In this document: positions 1-11,324 of the stretch, one piece after another
Layout: each line of letters opens with the position of its first letter
Position numbering within the stretch: the stretch's first letter is position 1
From: Stagonosporopsis chrysanthemi
Lineage: Eukaryota > Ascomycota > Dothideomycetes > Pleosporales > Didymellaceae
Assembly (NCBI GenBank): GCA_022560025.1
Contig: JAFISE010000029.1
Location: forward strand, 124,001-188,000
Reading direction: 5' to 3'
DNA length: 64,000 nucleotides
Made by a program: the position numbers and the translations under genes
Notes under the pieces: model-generated
What the model was told of the DNA's origin: nothing
The model's database searches: none
The model's input: only the letters and a program-made list of their open reading frames with translations

Positions 1-1649
1 GTTCAGTCGCCAGCGAAGGTGCTGTCCTCCAGACAAGGGTGACGCGGAGTACGGGGTCAGATTGTCGTGATTTTTCAGACGATGAGACGCATTTAGAACA
101 GATGCTGGTGTGATGGCAGATGCAGCTGTCCAAGGGTCGTGTGGTGTGAGGAAACCGCCCATATGATGATCAGGATGAGCACTGGTGGAATATGCCGATT
201 GTGACTGCAGTGCGTTACCAAAAGGGATTGATGTGTCGAGCTGAGGTCGCTTGCGCGCAGGCGTATCCATCTCGGCTTCCATCTCCTCGTCTACATCGTC
301 GTTCTTGCGCCGTCCACGTTTGGGCTTAAACTTGGAATCAAGCGCTCGAATGGCCAGATCTTCTTCTAGCGGCACACCATCGCGGCCTTCCTCCGGAAAA
401 GGATCATGTAGTGGAGGTATTTGCAGGTAGTATGGATGCTGTTTGCCCAGCAAATATTCAAAGAAAGCATCGATATGCATGGCGCGCATCCATCGCTACC
501 GAAAGTCAGCTGATGCTCGAGACGCATTCGCACAAGCGTCGTGAGTAGATATAAAAAGATAGGAAACGCCCTCCAGCAAAATCCAGTCGAGAAGGTGGTC
601 AAGATTGCAACGGGACTGAAAAAAAATCCCATGGCCAGCTGGCTTAGAGCATATTCTTCTACAACAGCTGCCTCACGAATGACCCAGATGCATATGCTGT
701 GCACTTCCGAAGGACTGGCTTGTTCAGGCTGGACCCTGATAATGCCCGTGGTTGAGTAGGAAATCACAATAGTGCACCAGCTGCGCCGCACGCGCAAGTT
801 GTACCGCTCCGCTCATGTGCTGACTTGGTAGGAAAGGGGTGGAGAGGTGAGAGCCAGGCTTGAAAGAAGAAGTCCAGCAATAGAGTAACAGAAGCAATAC
901 GGAATGACAGGTGGTAGACGCGACTGGAATTGCCTTACCTTCAGTCTCACGGAATACTGCTGGACCTTCTGCGTACTCTGTCCTTTGTCCGTGTCCGGCG
1001 GTGACACGCCCAGATCCAGTGCCAATTGTGTCCATGTCTTGATCTCGTTCGTGCTGAACTTCCCTATCAACTCGAACAGAGTCCATGTGCTGAACGCGTT
1101 CCCATCGCTCTTTGGCGGCGTCCGAAACAGCTTCACCAGCTCAGACGTGTCTGTGGAGATGGGAAAGCTTGGGTTGCAGTACAGGATGAAGCTTGCGAAG
1201 GCATTGTCGATAGTTTCGTCGGACACGTCTTGCGAGGGCAGAGCGCGGTCGTCAGGGGCGAAGTTGGGGCTTGCGTGCCTTGCCTGGCTGGCGGGCGTTG
1301 CTGCGGCCGAGAAGCGCGGCGAGGCGTTCGAGGGCGTGGACGGAGGCTGAGAGCTGCGCGCCATGTCTCCATAGAAGCCGTGGGCAAGGTGCGCGCTGCT
1401 GAGCGAGGCATTGTCGGGCTGGAGCAGGTGGTTGCTGGCGGCATGCGAGATCACAGACATGGACGCATGGCTGTTGCGGTGGTTGGCACCTGTGCTCTGC
1501 TCGAGGCTTGGGTCGATCGCTGGTACACCAGCGGTTGGATGCCGGAATGGTGAGAACGCCGCGTCGCCGCTGCTGCCCGCGTGCTCGTAGTTGGCTGTCA
1601 AATGGAGGCCATGCTCGGCGTCTGGCTCATCGCCATACTCGACCTGCAT
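1..1649 (-). CDS. abp2: ARS-binding protein 2 (Abp2 family), 3' part cut by window edge
   Basis: Predicted exons are 1649..939 and 495..1, still open at the window start. The conserved core follows a low-complexity Ser/Ala/His-rich N-terminus of about 140 residues and reads FILYCNPSFPISTDT, then KLFRTPPKSDGNAFSTWTLF, then the segment ending KGQSTQKVQQYSVRLK. After splicing it continues RWMRAMHIDAFFEYLLGK and HPYYLQIPPLHDP. This is the signature of fungal Abp2, first described as a replication-origin-binding protein in fission yeast. A basic stretch, KPKRGRRK, looks like a nuclear localisation signal. The intron (938..496, 443 nt) is long for this window, but its borders (AAG|GTAAGG, GGTAG|CGATGG) join the domain exactly. 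The gene is divergent from mcl1. The start at 1649 is the first in-frame ATG; an upstream exon is possible. Confidence 0.82.
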
Positions 1650-2720
1650 AGTGGAAATGCTACAAAGGCTGCTCGGGCCTATCCATCCGCGCGCTGTGCG
1701 GCCTGCAAATCGCAGTTGCGCTCGCAGTACTGTGCTGTGCGAAACACTCAGGGCAGAATCAGGATCGCGGAACCAGCGCGACTAACGTCAAACGACAGGA
1801 TGCGATGCGCCAGCGCTGTCGCCGAATTGCGAGGCCCTCCAGAGAGGTAGAGGTGTAGTCGCTGCGGCGACGCGGTAGGTTCTGAAAGCGTGTGGATGAG
1901 AGGTAATTTGCAATGTATCGGCGGGCGCGACGCTGTCTGATTTACTCGTTCGGGCGCATTTGGGGACATGCTGCAGCTGAAGTGTGTTCTAATTATAACC
2001 CGGTCATCCCGCCTGTTCTGGTCGACTGCACGAGGTATCACAGTTTTGACAAATGTGGTTGGCTACAAATCCGCCGAAGGCAAACCTGACCACAGAGCTG
2101 GGTCTTGTTCCGTGTCGGAAGACCTGATGCTGTTCACGCGGCGTGATTTGGTGCACAATAGCTTACATAGTACAGCAGAACTACAGCATGGATCTTTGGT
2201 TGCCAGGCTCCACAGGAGACGTTACTGAGCGTGTCTGGACATGTCTGGACGCGGCTCGTGCAAGAGGGAAGCAGACGGAAAGGCTGGTCAAGCGATTCGT
2301 CACTGGATTAAGGCCAACGAGGTGCACAAGGGGTGACTTTCATCCCAAGATGTCCGCTCTGTATGCCAGTCAAGTTCGCAATGGCGTACATATCGTGTAT
2401 GCTGGTACGCAGCATCACTGTCGAGGCTTGTAAACTGGGGAGCATGGTGGGGTGCAGACCTAATCTTACACTGAAAAGGCCGACAAATGCTCACAGCGAC
2501 GATGATTTGGACGAATTGACGGCATCCAAATACTCGGCTCAAATCGAGACCAGTACTCTTTGATGTCTGTCTAACAAATCATGCATTGTCTTGGAAGTTG
2601 ATAGATGATCTGATCTGAGTCCTTGCTTAGCGTGGCCCCACATCCCGTTCACTTTACGCGGTTCGCGTCTGGCGTGTGAACGCGTCGTTCCTGGCCCAAG
2701 AATCAACGATTCACGAAATC
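1650..2720. promoter_or_regulatory. Intergenic region between divergent abp2 and mcl1
   Basis: There is no convincing coding sequence in this stretch of about 1.07 kb. The short reading frames have no homology I recognise and no splice-compatible continuation. It must hold both 5' leaders and the promoters of two replication-related genes. I see no clear TATA box. Confidence 0.5.
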
Positions 2721-5510
2721 ATGGCCTCAGAGCAGAGACTGCGCAGCAGACAGGCTCGTATGTATAAATATGCAGTTTTTACACATTTAGCGTTGCTGAC
2801 ATGCTTCAGACGCTCCCGGCGCAACCTACCTTGCCTATACACCGAACGGAAAGAAGCTTATAACGGCCGGAGTTGACAACTACTGCCGAGTATTCACAAC
2901 TGGATCCAATGATGAGCCTATTACAATAGACGAGTGCCAGGAGAGTAACGCGGCAATTGTTGCTGGTGTACGTACAACCTTGCGCACAAGCGATACCAGT
3001 GACTGAACGGCAGCGCAGAATGGCTTCTTCATCACAGGCTCAGAGGATGGAACAGTGAGCAAGTACTCGCTGGAGGGAAACAAATTCGAAGAAATACTTG
3101 TCAGGACGACACTACCTGTGCGAGATGTGGCACTCAGCCCCGACGGGAATTGGATCGCGGTTGCGAGCGAGTATGTTTGGACGCCCAAGGTACTGCACGA
3201 ATGCTGACAACAACTAGTGAGCTCTCAGTAAATCTTGTCAGCACGAAAGACATGACAAAAGTCCGAACGTTACGCGACCAGCCACGTGCAGTCAAGCACG
3301 TTTCATTCGATAAGAAAGGCGAGCACCTGGCGGTCTCCTGTACTGATGGCAACATCTACATGTACAGCATCGACAGCGATGTGCCAGAAATGATTAAGAA
3401 AGTGTATGGGATGATCAAAAGCGTCGAAACAGAGTCCGAGTCAAGCGCGAAAGTTCTATGGCATCCGGATGGTCGGGCTTTTGCTTGCCCTACCGCGCTC
3501 CGCGATGTACAGGTCATGTCTACAAGCGACTGGGCACGGCAACGCATTTTCAAGACTGGGCATACAGCTGACATCACGGCGGCAGCTTGGTCGCCCAATG
3601 GGGCTCTTCTGGTCACAACTTCGCACGATCTCGACATGAAGCTTTGGGACACCAAGACACAAAAGCTCTTGAAAACCTTCGACAATGTTGCTGCGACGAT
3701 TCTTGCCATGGTATGGCATCCAACCGAGAACATACTGTCATACACCAACAACGAGGGTGAGCTGTTCATCCACACAGACTTCGTACCCGAGGAGCATCTG
3801 CCACTACTCAACAAATCAACCGTATCCGCACCTTTCTTCCACGACCCTTCGGAGGGCCGAGCAGGACTCGCACCTGCACCTCAGACAGACGGGACCACGC
3901 GAGAGCTACCCGGACGCCCGCGGCAAAGAGACGGCACACCTGACTCGCTGGACGATCTCCTAGGGCCTGACTTCAGAGACAATGAGGCACGTGACGATGG
4001 CGACGAGGACATGGAAGACTTTGTTGTTGATGATGATGGTGCGGGATACGCACAAGCAGTTGATGGCCACAGGAAACGTACCAATGGCCATCTCAGTGGT
4101 GTCGAGCCCTCAGCCAAGAAGCGTGCTACCACCAGTGCACTGTTCCGGCCACAAATCCATGAGCCTTTCCAGCCAGGCAGCACACCTTGGAGAGGAGATA
4201 GGCGGCTGCTGTGCTGCTCTCTGACTGGTAATGTTGAGACTGTTTCTCAAGAGGGCAGACATCATACTGTAACAGTCAACTTCTACGACCAGCACACCTT
4301 CCGCAATTTCCACTTCACAGACATCTTCCTTTACGACAAAGCTTGTCTGAACGAGAATGGAACACTTTTTGCCTCTCAGCCCAACAGCGCCGGCGACGGG
4401 AACCCAGCCATGATCTACTACCGCCCACACGAAACTTGGACAACACGCACAGACTGGCGTACCAACCTACCCACCGGCGAATCCGTGACCGCCATTGCCC
4501 TCTCCGACTCCTACATCTGTGTGACAACAAGCACAAACTACGTCCGTATCTACTCACTCTTCGGCCTGCCCGTCCGTGTATACCGCCAAAAGTCCTCACC
4601 AGCCGTGACCTGCGTCGCATGGCGCGACTACATCCTCACCATTGGCAACGGGCCCATCCAATCCGACCTCTCCACGCAACTGCTCTACACTATCGAAAAC
4701 ATCAAACACGACACCATATACCAGGACTCGGACATCCTCGCGCTGCCCCCAAACACTCTGCTCGAGTCGGTGTTCTTTTCCGCCTCAGGTGACCCCTACA
4801 TCTACGACTCTTCAGGCGTGCTGCTCGCGCTGCTGAACTGGCGTTCAAACGGCCAGGCTCGCTGGGTGCCGATGCTAGACACAAAGTGCCTCTCCCGCCT
4901 CGCGACAGGCGGAAAGGAAGAAACTTACTGGCCTGTCGGCGTCGCAGCCTCGTCCTCCGGAGAGCAAAAGTTCCACTGCATGATCATCAAGGGTCGCGAG
5001 CGGTACCCGTCAGCTCCTGTGCCGCACCTGAGCGAATTCGCTTTCGAGATCCCGCTGAGCAGCGCGGTGGACAGGCGGGCAGCGCTTTCGGCGTTGGAGA
5101 CTGAGGATGCGAGTGACGACGAGGAAGCCGGTACCGCGAAAAAGGGCGAAAGTAAGCAGCAGGAGCACGAGCAGGCGTTCATCCTGTCATCGACACTGCA
5201 CGCTCAGCTTGCGTCAACGCTGTCGCATACCCGGCCGTCGGCGGGCCAGAAGCAGGACCTTACGAATTTGGAGGTTGCGATTGATCGTGCGCTGCTGCAG
5301 TTGTTGGGCCTGGAGTGTTTGGCGGGCGAAGATCATGGCATGAAGGCGCTGGAGATTGTGAGTCTAATGCGTGATGCCAATGGCAAGATGTTGGAGCTTG
5401 CTGGTAAGGTCGCGGACCGTTATGGGAGGGATGTACTGGGGGAGAAGATTAGGGAACTTGCGGAAAAGAGGGCTGCTGGGCGACATGACGAGGAAGATGA
5501 GTACGAATAA
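2721..5510 (+). CDS. mcl1: Mcl1/Ctf4/WDHD1 (SepB) replisome adaptor
   Basis: Four exons are predicted: 2721..2757, 2810..2967, 3019..3170 and 3218..5510, giving 879 aa. Spliced, the N-terminus reads through a WD40 propeller (about residues 8-330), with repeats such as GNGFFITGSEDGTVSKY and ITAAAWSPNGALLVTTSHD. An acidic linker follows (DDGDEDMEDFVVDDDG). Then comes the Mcl1/Ctf4 middle propeller domain, recognised by HEPFQPGSTPWRGDRRLLC and FHFTDIFLYDKACLNENGTL, and a helical C-terminus. Ctf4/Mcl1 trimers link the CMG helicase to DNA polymerase alpha and other clients and support cohesion. Length and domain order fit fungal Mcl1/SepB; animal WDHD1 has an extra HMG box that is absent here. All three introns have GTATGT or GTACGT donors, and the phases close exactly. 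Confidence 0.93.
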
Positions 5511-5946
5511 GCTCGTGCTCGGGAACGATAGACCACTAGGCTGGCTACAACACCCACAACGGATTTGTTCAATGTATGTACGCACAGATGTAGTGCTTAT
5601 TGCCCTGTAAACTTTAGGCTCCTTCGTACGCTATCCACCTGACATATTCCACTGTTTAGCGTGAAATCAGCGGACTACTGTTTTGATGCGTGTGGTTTTC
5701 CTTGTCAAAGATGAATCCACGTGAAGCAATTTATCGTGCATTAGTAAGAGAGTAGTAACAGAGAAAGAGGACAATCCATCCCAAAACGCTTTGATATGTA
5801 AGCTAGCAGTCCCACGAAACTCCTTTGCTCGCCGGCGCCAAAATGCGGTGTTGCTTCAGAGGCGTAGCTCCGACAAGAACAACCAAAGGTAGCGATGCAG
5901 AACCGAACTGCTTTGCACAACACCGCCGCGCTCAACGCAGAAACGC
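5511..5946. other. Convergent 3' region of mcl1 and alpha-tubulin
   Basis: This holds the 3' UTRs of two genes that face each other. Nothing else is visible. Confidence 0.5.
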
Positions 5947-7663
5947 TTAGTACTCGGCTTCGAGACCCTCCTCGCCCTCGAGCGAATCGGCAGCCACCTC
6001 CTCTGTGAAACGTTAGTTGTGGTCTCGAAAAGGGAAAAATACAACTGACCATAGTCGCGCTCCAACGCTGCCAAATCTTCGCGTGCTTCGGAGAATTCAC
6101 CCTCCTCCATGCCCTCACCAACGTACCAGTGGACGAAGGCGCGCTTGGAGTACATGAGGTCGAACTTGTGCGACAGAGCAGACCAGGCCTCGCTGATGGC
6201 TGTGGTGTTGGACAGCATGCAGACGGCGCGGTTGACGCCGGCGAGGTCGCCGTTGGGGACGTTCTGAGGAGGCTGGTAGCAGATACCGATCTTGAAACCA
6301 GTAGGGCACCAATCGACAAACTGAATAGTGCGCTTGGTCTTGAGGTGGGCAATAGCGGCGTGAGTGTCCTTGGGGACAACGTCTCCACGGTACAGCAGGC
6401 AGGTGGCCATGTACTTGCCGTTGCGAGGATCACACTTGACCATCTGGTTGTTAGGCTCGAAGCAGGCGTTGGTAATCTCCATAACCGAGTTGGCCTCGTG
6501 GGCGGCCTTGGCGGCAGAGACAACGGGTGCGTACGCAACGAGAGGGAAGTGGATGCGGGGGTAGGGGACCAAGTTGGTCTGGAACTCGTTCAGGTCGACG
6601 TTCAGGGAACCGTCGAAGCGGAGCGAGGCAGTGATGGAAGAGACCACTATGGAGCTTGTCAGCCATGAAATGACCAGATGTAGAATAGATACGTACCCTG
6701 AGCAATGAGGCGGTTCAGGTTCTCGTAGTTGGGGCGCTCAATGCCGAGGTTCCTGCGGCAGATGTCGTAAATGGCCTCATTGTCGACCATGAAAGAGCAA
6801 TCGGAGTGCTCGAGGGTGGTGTGGGTTGTGAGGATGGAGTTGTAGGGCTCGACAACGGAGGTGGCGACCTGCGGCGCAGGGTAGACACAAAACTCGAGCT
6901 TGCACTTCTTGCCGTAGTCGACAGACAGACGCTCCATCAACAGGGCACCAAAACCGGAACCGGTTCCACCACCGAAAGAGTGGAAGACGAGGAAACCTTG
7001 CAGACCAGAGCAGTTGTCAGCAACGCGGCGGACCTTATCCAGGACCTGGTCAATGAGCTCCTTTCCGACTGTGTAGTGGCCACGGGCGTAGTTGTTGGAC
7101 GCATCCTCCTTGCCGGTGATCATGTGCTCGGGGTGGAAAAGGGATCGGTAGGTGCCGGTGCGGACCTCATCAACGACGTTGGGCTCCAAGTCGGCGTAGA
7201 TGGTACGCGGGACGTACTTGCCCTGGCCTGTGTTGTGTGTCAGAGGGGTTGCGCGATTTGTAACGGATAGGCAGCCCTACCAGTCTCGGAGAAGAAAGTG
7301 CTGAAGCCATGGTCATCGTTCTTGGCCTTGCGCTCCTCAGTGAGGTAACCATCAGGCTGGATGCCGTGCTCGAGGCAGTAGAGCTGTGGTGGTGTCTTAG
7401 TAAGGTTGTTTGGAAGGGGTCAAGGCACCCGCAATTGGCCCCTCCTTTCCACGTTGTGGGCGACGGAGAGGTGCAGACGGCATGCCTTGGGGCTTGAACG
7501 TACCTCCCAGCATGAGTTTGCGATCTGGCAACCGGCCTGGCCGACTATACGCGTGCAGTGTCAGTATCAACCAATGTCGCCAGGATGTCCCGCCCAGACG
7601 GGGCGGTCAGAGCGCGTGCGCGTGTGGGGGTTTCATACCGTTGAGGGAGATGACTTCTCTCAT
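5947..7663 (-). CDS. tubA: Alpha-tubulin
   Basis: Six exons are predicted: 7663..7639, 7544..7504, 7383..7281, 7227..6697, 6646..6050 and 6002..5947. Together they encode exactly 450 aa, the usual alpha-tubulin length. The protein starts MREVISLNVGQAGCQIANSC. It contains the tubulin GTP-binding signature GGGTGSGFG, the alpha-specific HGIQPDGYL and FVHWYVGEGMEEGEF, and ends EEGLEAEY. The terminal Tyr is the usual substrate of detyrosination. The protein pairs with beta-tubulin in microtubules. The first intron lies after codon 8 and the last one just before the acidic tail, typical of fungal alpha-tubulin genes. Four of the five donors start GTA; the last is GTCAGT. Confidence 0.97.
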
Positions 7664-8007
7664 GGTGAATGGTGTGAGGATGTATGAATTGGGGGTGCTG
7701 GATGCCTTCTGCACAAGAGCTGAAGGTGGGACGGAACTGCGGGTGGGGAGCAGCGGAGACGGTGTGTCGAGTGTTGTGTTGGCCGTCGAAGATTTAGTGT
7801 GTTTATCGACACGGAAGGAGCTAGCTGGTAGCGGAGGCGGCGGGCCCGTGCAGCAAGACAGGTGACAAACCGCAACAGCCCTATCAACACTACGACACAC
7901 GCTGCAGTGAAGCTCTGCGTGGCCCGATGGAGCAGCACTGGACCGCGTAGGAGCACCCGGTTGCCTTTGTTCAGCTTCTTCTCGGAGCATCGTGCTGGTC
8001 ATCAAAC
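7664..8007. promoter_or_regulatory. Shared promoter of alpha-tubulin and 8008 gene
   Basis: A 344-base intergenic stretch between divergent start codons. It must carry both promoters. No clear TATA box or other motif was identified. Confidence 0.5.
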
Positions 8008-8796
8008 ATGCGCGTCATAGCTGCCCTGCTCTGCATTGTGTCACAGGCTTTGACGGTGAATGCCAACGTCGAGAAGACCATCTTCCTAGGCCCCAGCGCT
8101 GTGACTCTCCCTGATGCCCGTCCCGGCTTAGACGACCTACGTCTTCATTCACTGTCAAGTCTCGCACCCATTCTACCGACGCAGCTCTCGGTGCAGTTTC
8201 CCACAAGCGCCGAGCCCCACGGCCTTGAATCCTGGCATCTGCTGAGCGGCTTGGAGGAGGGCAGAAGGTACGAGGTTCGCATATGCTGGCCAGCGACTGT
8301 AAGTCTCCCACTGAAGTGTTTGGGTATTGCAAATAGTGACCTCTGTCCAGTCGCCGACCGACTTCTGGCTCGACACGTACTCAGTCGCCGAAGTGTTCAA
8401 CACCCCGAAACTCGTGTCGTCCCTCACGGGGTATAGTGACAAAACGAATGCTGCTAGCAAGACGGCCAGCTTGAGCACATTGGGGGGCGAACAATCGATA
8501 CTATTCTTGAGAGTCCAGGCAGCAGCGTCGTACTACTCGACAAATCGCACGTTAATGGACTCCCCGCCGCCAGTCGATGTTGATATCAGTAAGCCAGGTG
8601 TTCGCTATTGTACTGCAGATTTCTAATGTTTACAGTACTTGATCCCTTCCTTCTAAATATCCTCCCACGCTCCCTTGCGCCAGTTGCGGTGTACATCACC
8701 CTTGTTGCAGTCGCAGCCTGGTTTGTGTCGGGATATACATACCGCTGGCTAGTTTTAGTGGCGGAGGAACCTCCTTTGAAAGCTCATATAGATTGA
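8008..8796 (+). CDS. Small secretory-pathway type I membrane protein, unknown function
   Basis: Exons 8008..8298, 8351..8588 and 8636..8796 give 229 aa. Residues 1-19 form a clear signal peptide (MRVIAALLCIVSQALTVNA). A lumenal domain follows with conserved-looking stretches RYEVRICWPAT and TDFWLDTYSV, then VDVDIILDPFLLNILPRSL. One C-terminal membrane segment (about VAVYITLVAVAAWFVSGYTY) is followed by a short cytosolic tail. The topology suggests an ER or Golgi accessory protein. I recall similar uncharacterised proteins in other ascomycetes but cannot name a family. A small lumenal partner of a glycosyltransferase, as PIG-X/Pbn1 is, would fit this shape, but that is only a guess. Splice phases close cleanly. 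Confidence 0.75.
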
Positions 8797-8814
8797 GCTG
8801 CGCTCGTCAAGAAC

Positions 8815-9264
8815 ATGGCGTCTGCTGCCGGCGCGCCCCCACCACCTCCGCCTCCACCTCCGCCCAGAGGTGCATCGTTCTTCGACGACCTGCCTGCCGA
8901 ACTCTTGCTTGAAATATGGCAGTATCTTAGCATTAACTCGTCTATGCAATTTGCGCTCGCCTTGTTCCCGACACTGCGCCGCCACAGTCTAATACCTCAG
9001 TTGACGCTCTCGACTTATATGCGTATAACACGCGAGGACACTCAACGTCGCACAATAAGTGGAGGTAACACAGCACTATTGGCGCGGCTTCCGATGGAAT
9101 TGTGGCTGCAAATCGCTGAAATGGGGAACTCAGAGGACAATATCAGCCTCATGTTTGCTCTCGCTGGTCAATTCTTTCAGATTCAAGAACGACCTAGTAA
9201 GGCGACGAAGGCACGGCTTCATGTTTGGTCTCGTCGGGAGCAACAAGAACCCAACATTGACTAG
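8815..9264 (+). CDS. F-box-like protein with polyproline N-terminus
   Basis: A 149-aa intronless frame that starts only 18 nt after the stop of the upstream membrane-protein gene. A run of ten prolines (residues 8-17) precedes an F-box-like segment, FFDDLPAELLLEIWQYLSI (about 22-60). A second, weaker copy is RLPMELWLQIAEMG (about 90-120). F-box proteins recruit substrates to SCF ubiquitin ligases through Skp1. There is no recognisable substrate-binding domain, and the protein is short. It may be a small adaptor, or the model may miss downstream exons. The very tight spacing raises the possibility of a joint transcript with the gene before it. Confidence 0.6.
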   Translation: MASAAGAPPPPPPPPPPRGASFFDDLPAELLLEIWQYLSINSSMQFALALFPTLRRHSLIPQLTLSTYMRITREDTQRRTISGGNTALLARLPMELWLQIAEMGNSEDNISLMFALAGQFFQIQERPSKATKARLHVWSRREQQEPNID

Positions 9265-9687
9265 CTTCGCTTCGTATCAGCCAAACTTGTATTGAGGGCT
9301 GCAAGCTGTCTTCAGAGTCCGGCAGCGGTCAAGGAGATCTGGTCGTCTACGACACCGGAGTGCACAAGAGAAAATACATTTAAATGCTAAGCTCCACTCG
9401 ATTAGCAGCAACACATGTGCCGCGTCATGTTCGTGTAGGTAGTGGTTAGACATCGTGGTGTTCAAAAAGCGCATGTATGTCCGTTCTTGCCGTTAACGAT
9501 GACGTAAAACCTAACACCCCACTTTCGGCCCTTCAGATATCGCCATGTAGATACGCCGTGAACAATTACTCGACTTACAGGGCAGTTTACATTAGCCGGT
9601 ATCCGTACATAGCTCTGCTGAACTACCGACCTAAAGTGTGTCTGCTTCCCTATTTTCCAGGTTCAAGCACCACAAGCTCCGGCAACT
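9265..9687. other. Intergenic, upstream of aldo/keto reductase
   Basis: No gene recognised. It is AT-richer than its flanks and probably holds the promoter and leader of the reductase gene. Confidence 0.4.
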
Positions 9688-10635
9688 ATGGCAAAGCTTA
9701 ACGTCACCATCCCCAACCTCAAGCTTAACGATGGCGCTTCAATTCCAATGCTGGGTTATGGCACTGGCACTGCCTGGTACAAAACAGGCGAGGAGTCTAA
9801 GATTGATCAGAGCATCATTGACGCAGTGAAGCTGGCTATCAAGCTGGGCTACACGCATCTTGATGGGGCAGAGATGTACAAGACTGAACAAGAGCTCGGA
9901 ACCGGGATTAAGGAGTCTGGTGTTGAGCGCGAGAAGCTGTTTGTGACTGGCAAAGTCGATAAGCCCAACATGCACGATATTGAAGGTGCTCTGCAAACGA
10001 GTCTGAAGAAGCTCCAACTGGATTACGTCGATCTGTAGGAACACTTTCCGACCCATCAGTCTTTTTCATCATTGACGGAATACAGCTACCTTATCCACCA
10101 GCCCTGGTTCGGTGCTGAGACTGAGCAAGATATTCAGAAGGCCTGGGCGGACATGGAGGCGCTCCAAGCTAAGGGTCTTGCGAAGTCCATCGGAGTCTCA
10201 AACTACACACCTGCTCACCTCAACGCTCTTCTCAAAACTGCAAAGGTTGTTCCAGCGTGCAACCAGATCGAGTTCCACCCTTACCTTCAACGTACCGAGC
10301 TTCTCGCACTGCACAAGCAGCATGGCATCGCCACCACAGCATTTGGCCCGCTCACTGCAGCCACCAGAGCTGCTCCAGGGCCTTTGGATGACTACTTCGC
10401 ATCTCTGGAGAAGAAGTACGCTGTCAGCGCAGGGGAGATCTCTTTGAGATGGTGCATCGATCAGGATGTTGTGCCTATCACGACGTCGTCAAAAGAACAG
10501 AGATTGAGTGATTACTTGAGGGTCGCAACGTTCAAGTTGACACCGAAGGAGATCCAAGAGATCAATAAGATCGGCCAGCAGAAACACTTCCGTGGCTTTT
10601 GGCAGAAGAAGTTTGCGGATAGCGACAGGACTTAG
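9688..10635 (+). CDS. Aldo/keto reductase
   Basis: Exons 9688..10034 and 10086..10635 give 298 aa, a usual length for the superfamily. The AKR catalytic tetrad is visible: Asp and Tyr in HLDGAEMYKTEQELG, Lys in LFVTGKV, and His in the spliced segment DYVDLYLIHQPW. The conserved GVSNY and the NQIEFHPYLQ motif follow, then an NADP-binding C-terminal part with TSSKEQRLSDYLRVATF. It reduces aldehydes or ketones with NADPH in the cytosol. The exact substrate cannot be read from sequence. The form resembles fungal xylose- or glycerol-type reductases with a Gly where most members have Ser before the catalytic Lys. The intron boundary falls inside the DLYLIH motif, and its removal restores the motif. 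Confidence 0.9.
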
Positions 10636-11324
10636 ATGCCGTGTCGTTATATCTCAATCTACGAATTATATTGATTAGAGCTTCTAAAGTTACGTTGATA
10701 AAGCGAGGCAACGGTTAGCACGAATAGCCAGTGATCGTCCTCGAAAGCATCATCGAACAAGTATGGTCTGTAGATTGACCGCGAGAAACCCAAGATATAC
10801 ACAGCGGTTAGCATTGAGAACTTCATTATATGCAGAGTGTCGTGTTTGTTAAACAGCACATTGTTGCAAGAAGCGTTTCGCATGTCCACGTCTCTCGTCT
10901 CTAAGGCATCCGAGATTAAATGGTGGGATCGCGTGCTGTCATACATCGACTGAGCCTGAGGGCAGTGCAATTGGACGCAAAACGGGCAGGAACATGGTCC
11001 TATTGTTGGACTGTTGTACATACAGATCGGTGCAGCTGGAGGACTGTAGTGAAGGTACACGCTACGTTAGCGCAGATCGCGACGGGTTGAGCTGTTTAAG
11101 CTTGGCCAAAACTTTCCGCCGCGCTCACCTCCATCATCTTCACGCCCCAGCCCACCACGCGCCACGCCCCGCCTTACCCTCCACAGCGCGCATCACCTGT
11201 GTATTGGGCTTCGGAAGTTTTCTGACGATCGCTTCGACGTTCGTTATCGTTGCGCAATCCTGCGACATTGCGACGCCAGCCCAGGAGCCGTCCTTCTACC
11301 ACTTGCATCGCTGCGACCGCCACA
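10636..11324. other. Intergenic, upstream of SF3B2 gene
   Basis: No supported gene. The small frames have no recognisable content. The last 250 bases are pyrimidine-rich, as expected for a promoter and leader. Confidence 0.4.

Noticed and set aside
11250..11324. Upstream ATG of the SF3B2 gene at 11250
   Set aside because: In frame, but the added 25 residues look like translated leader. MSGASAAKGKKQF is the typical start.
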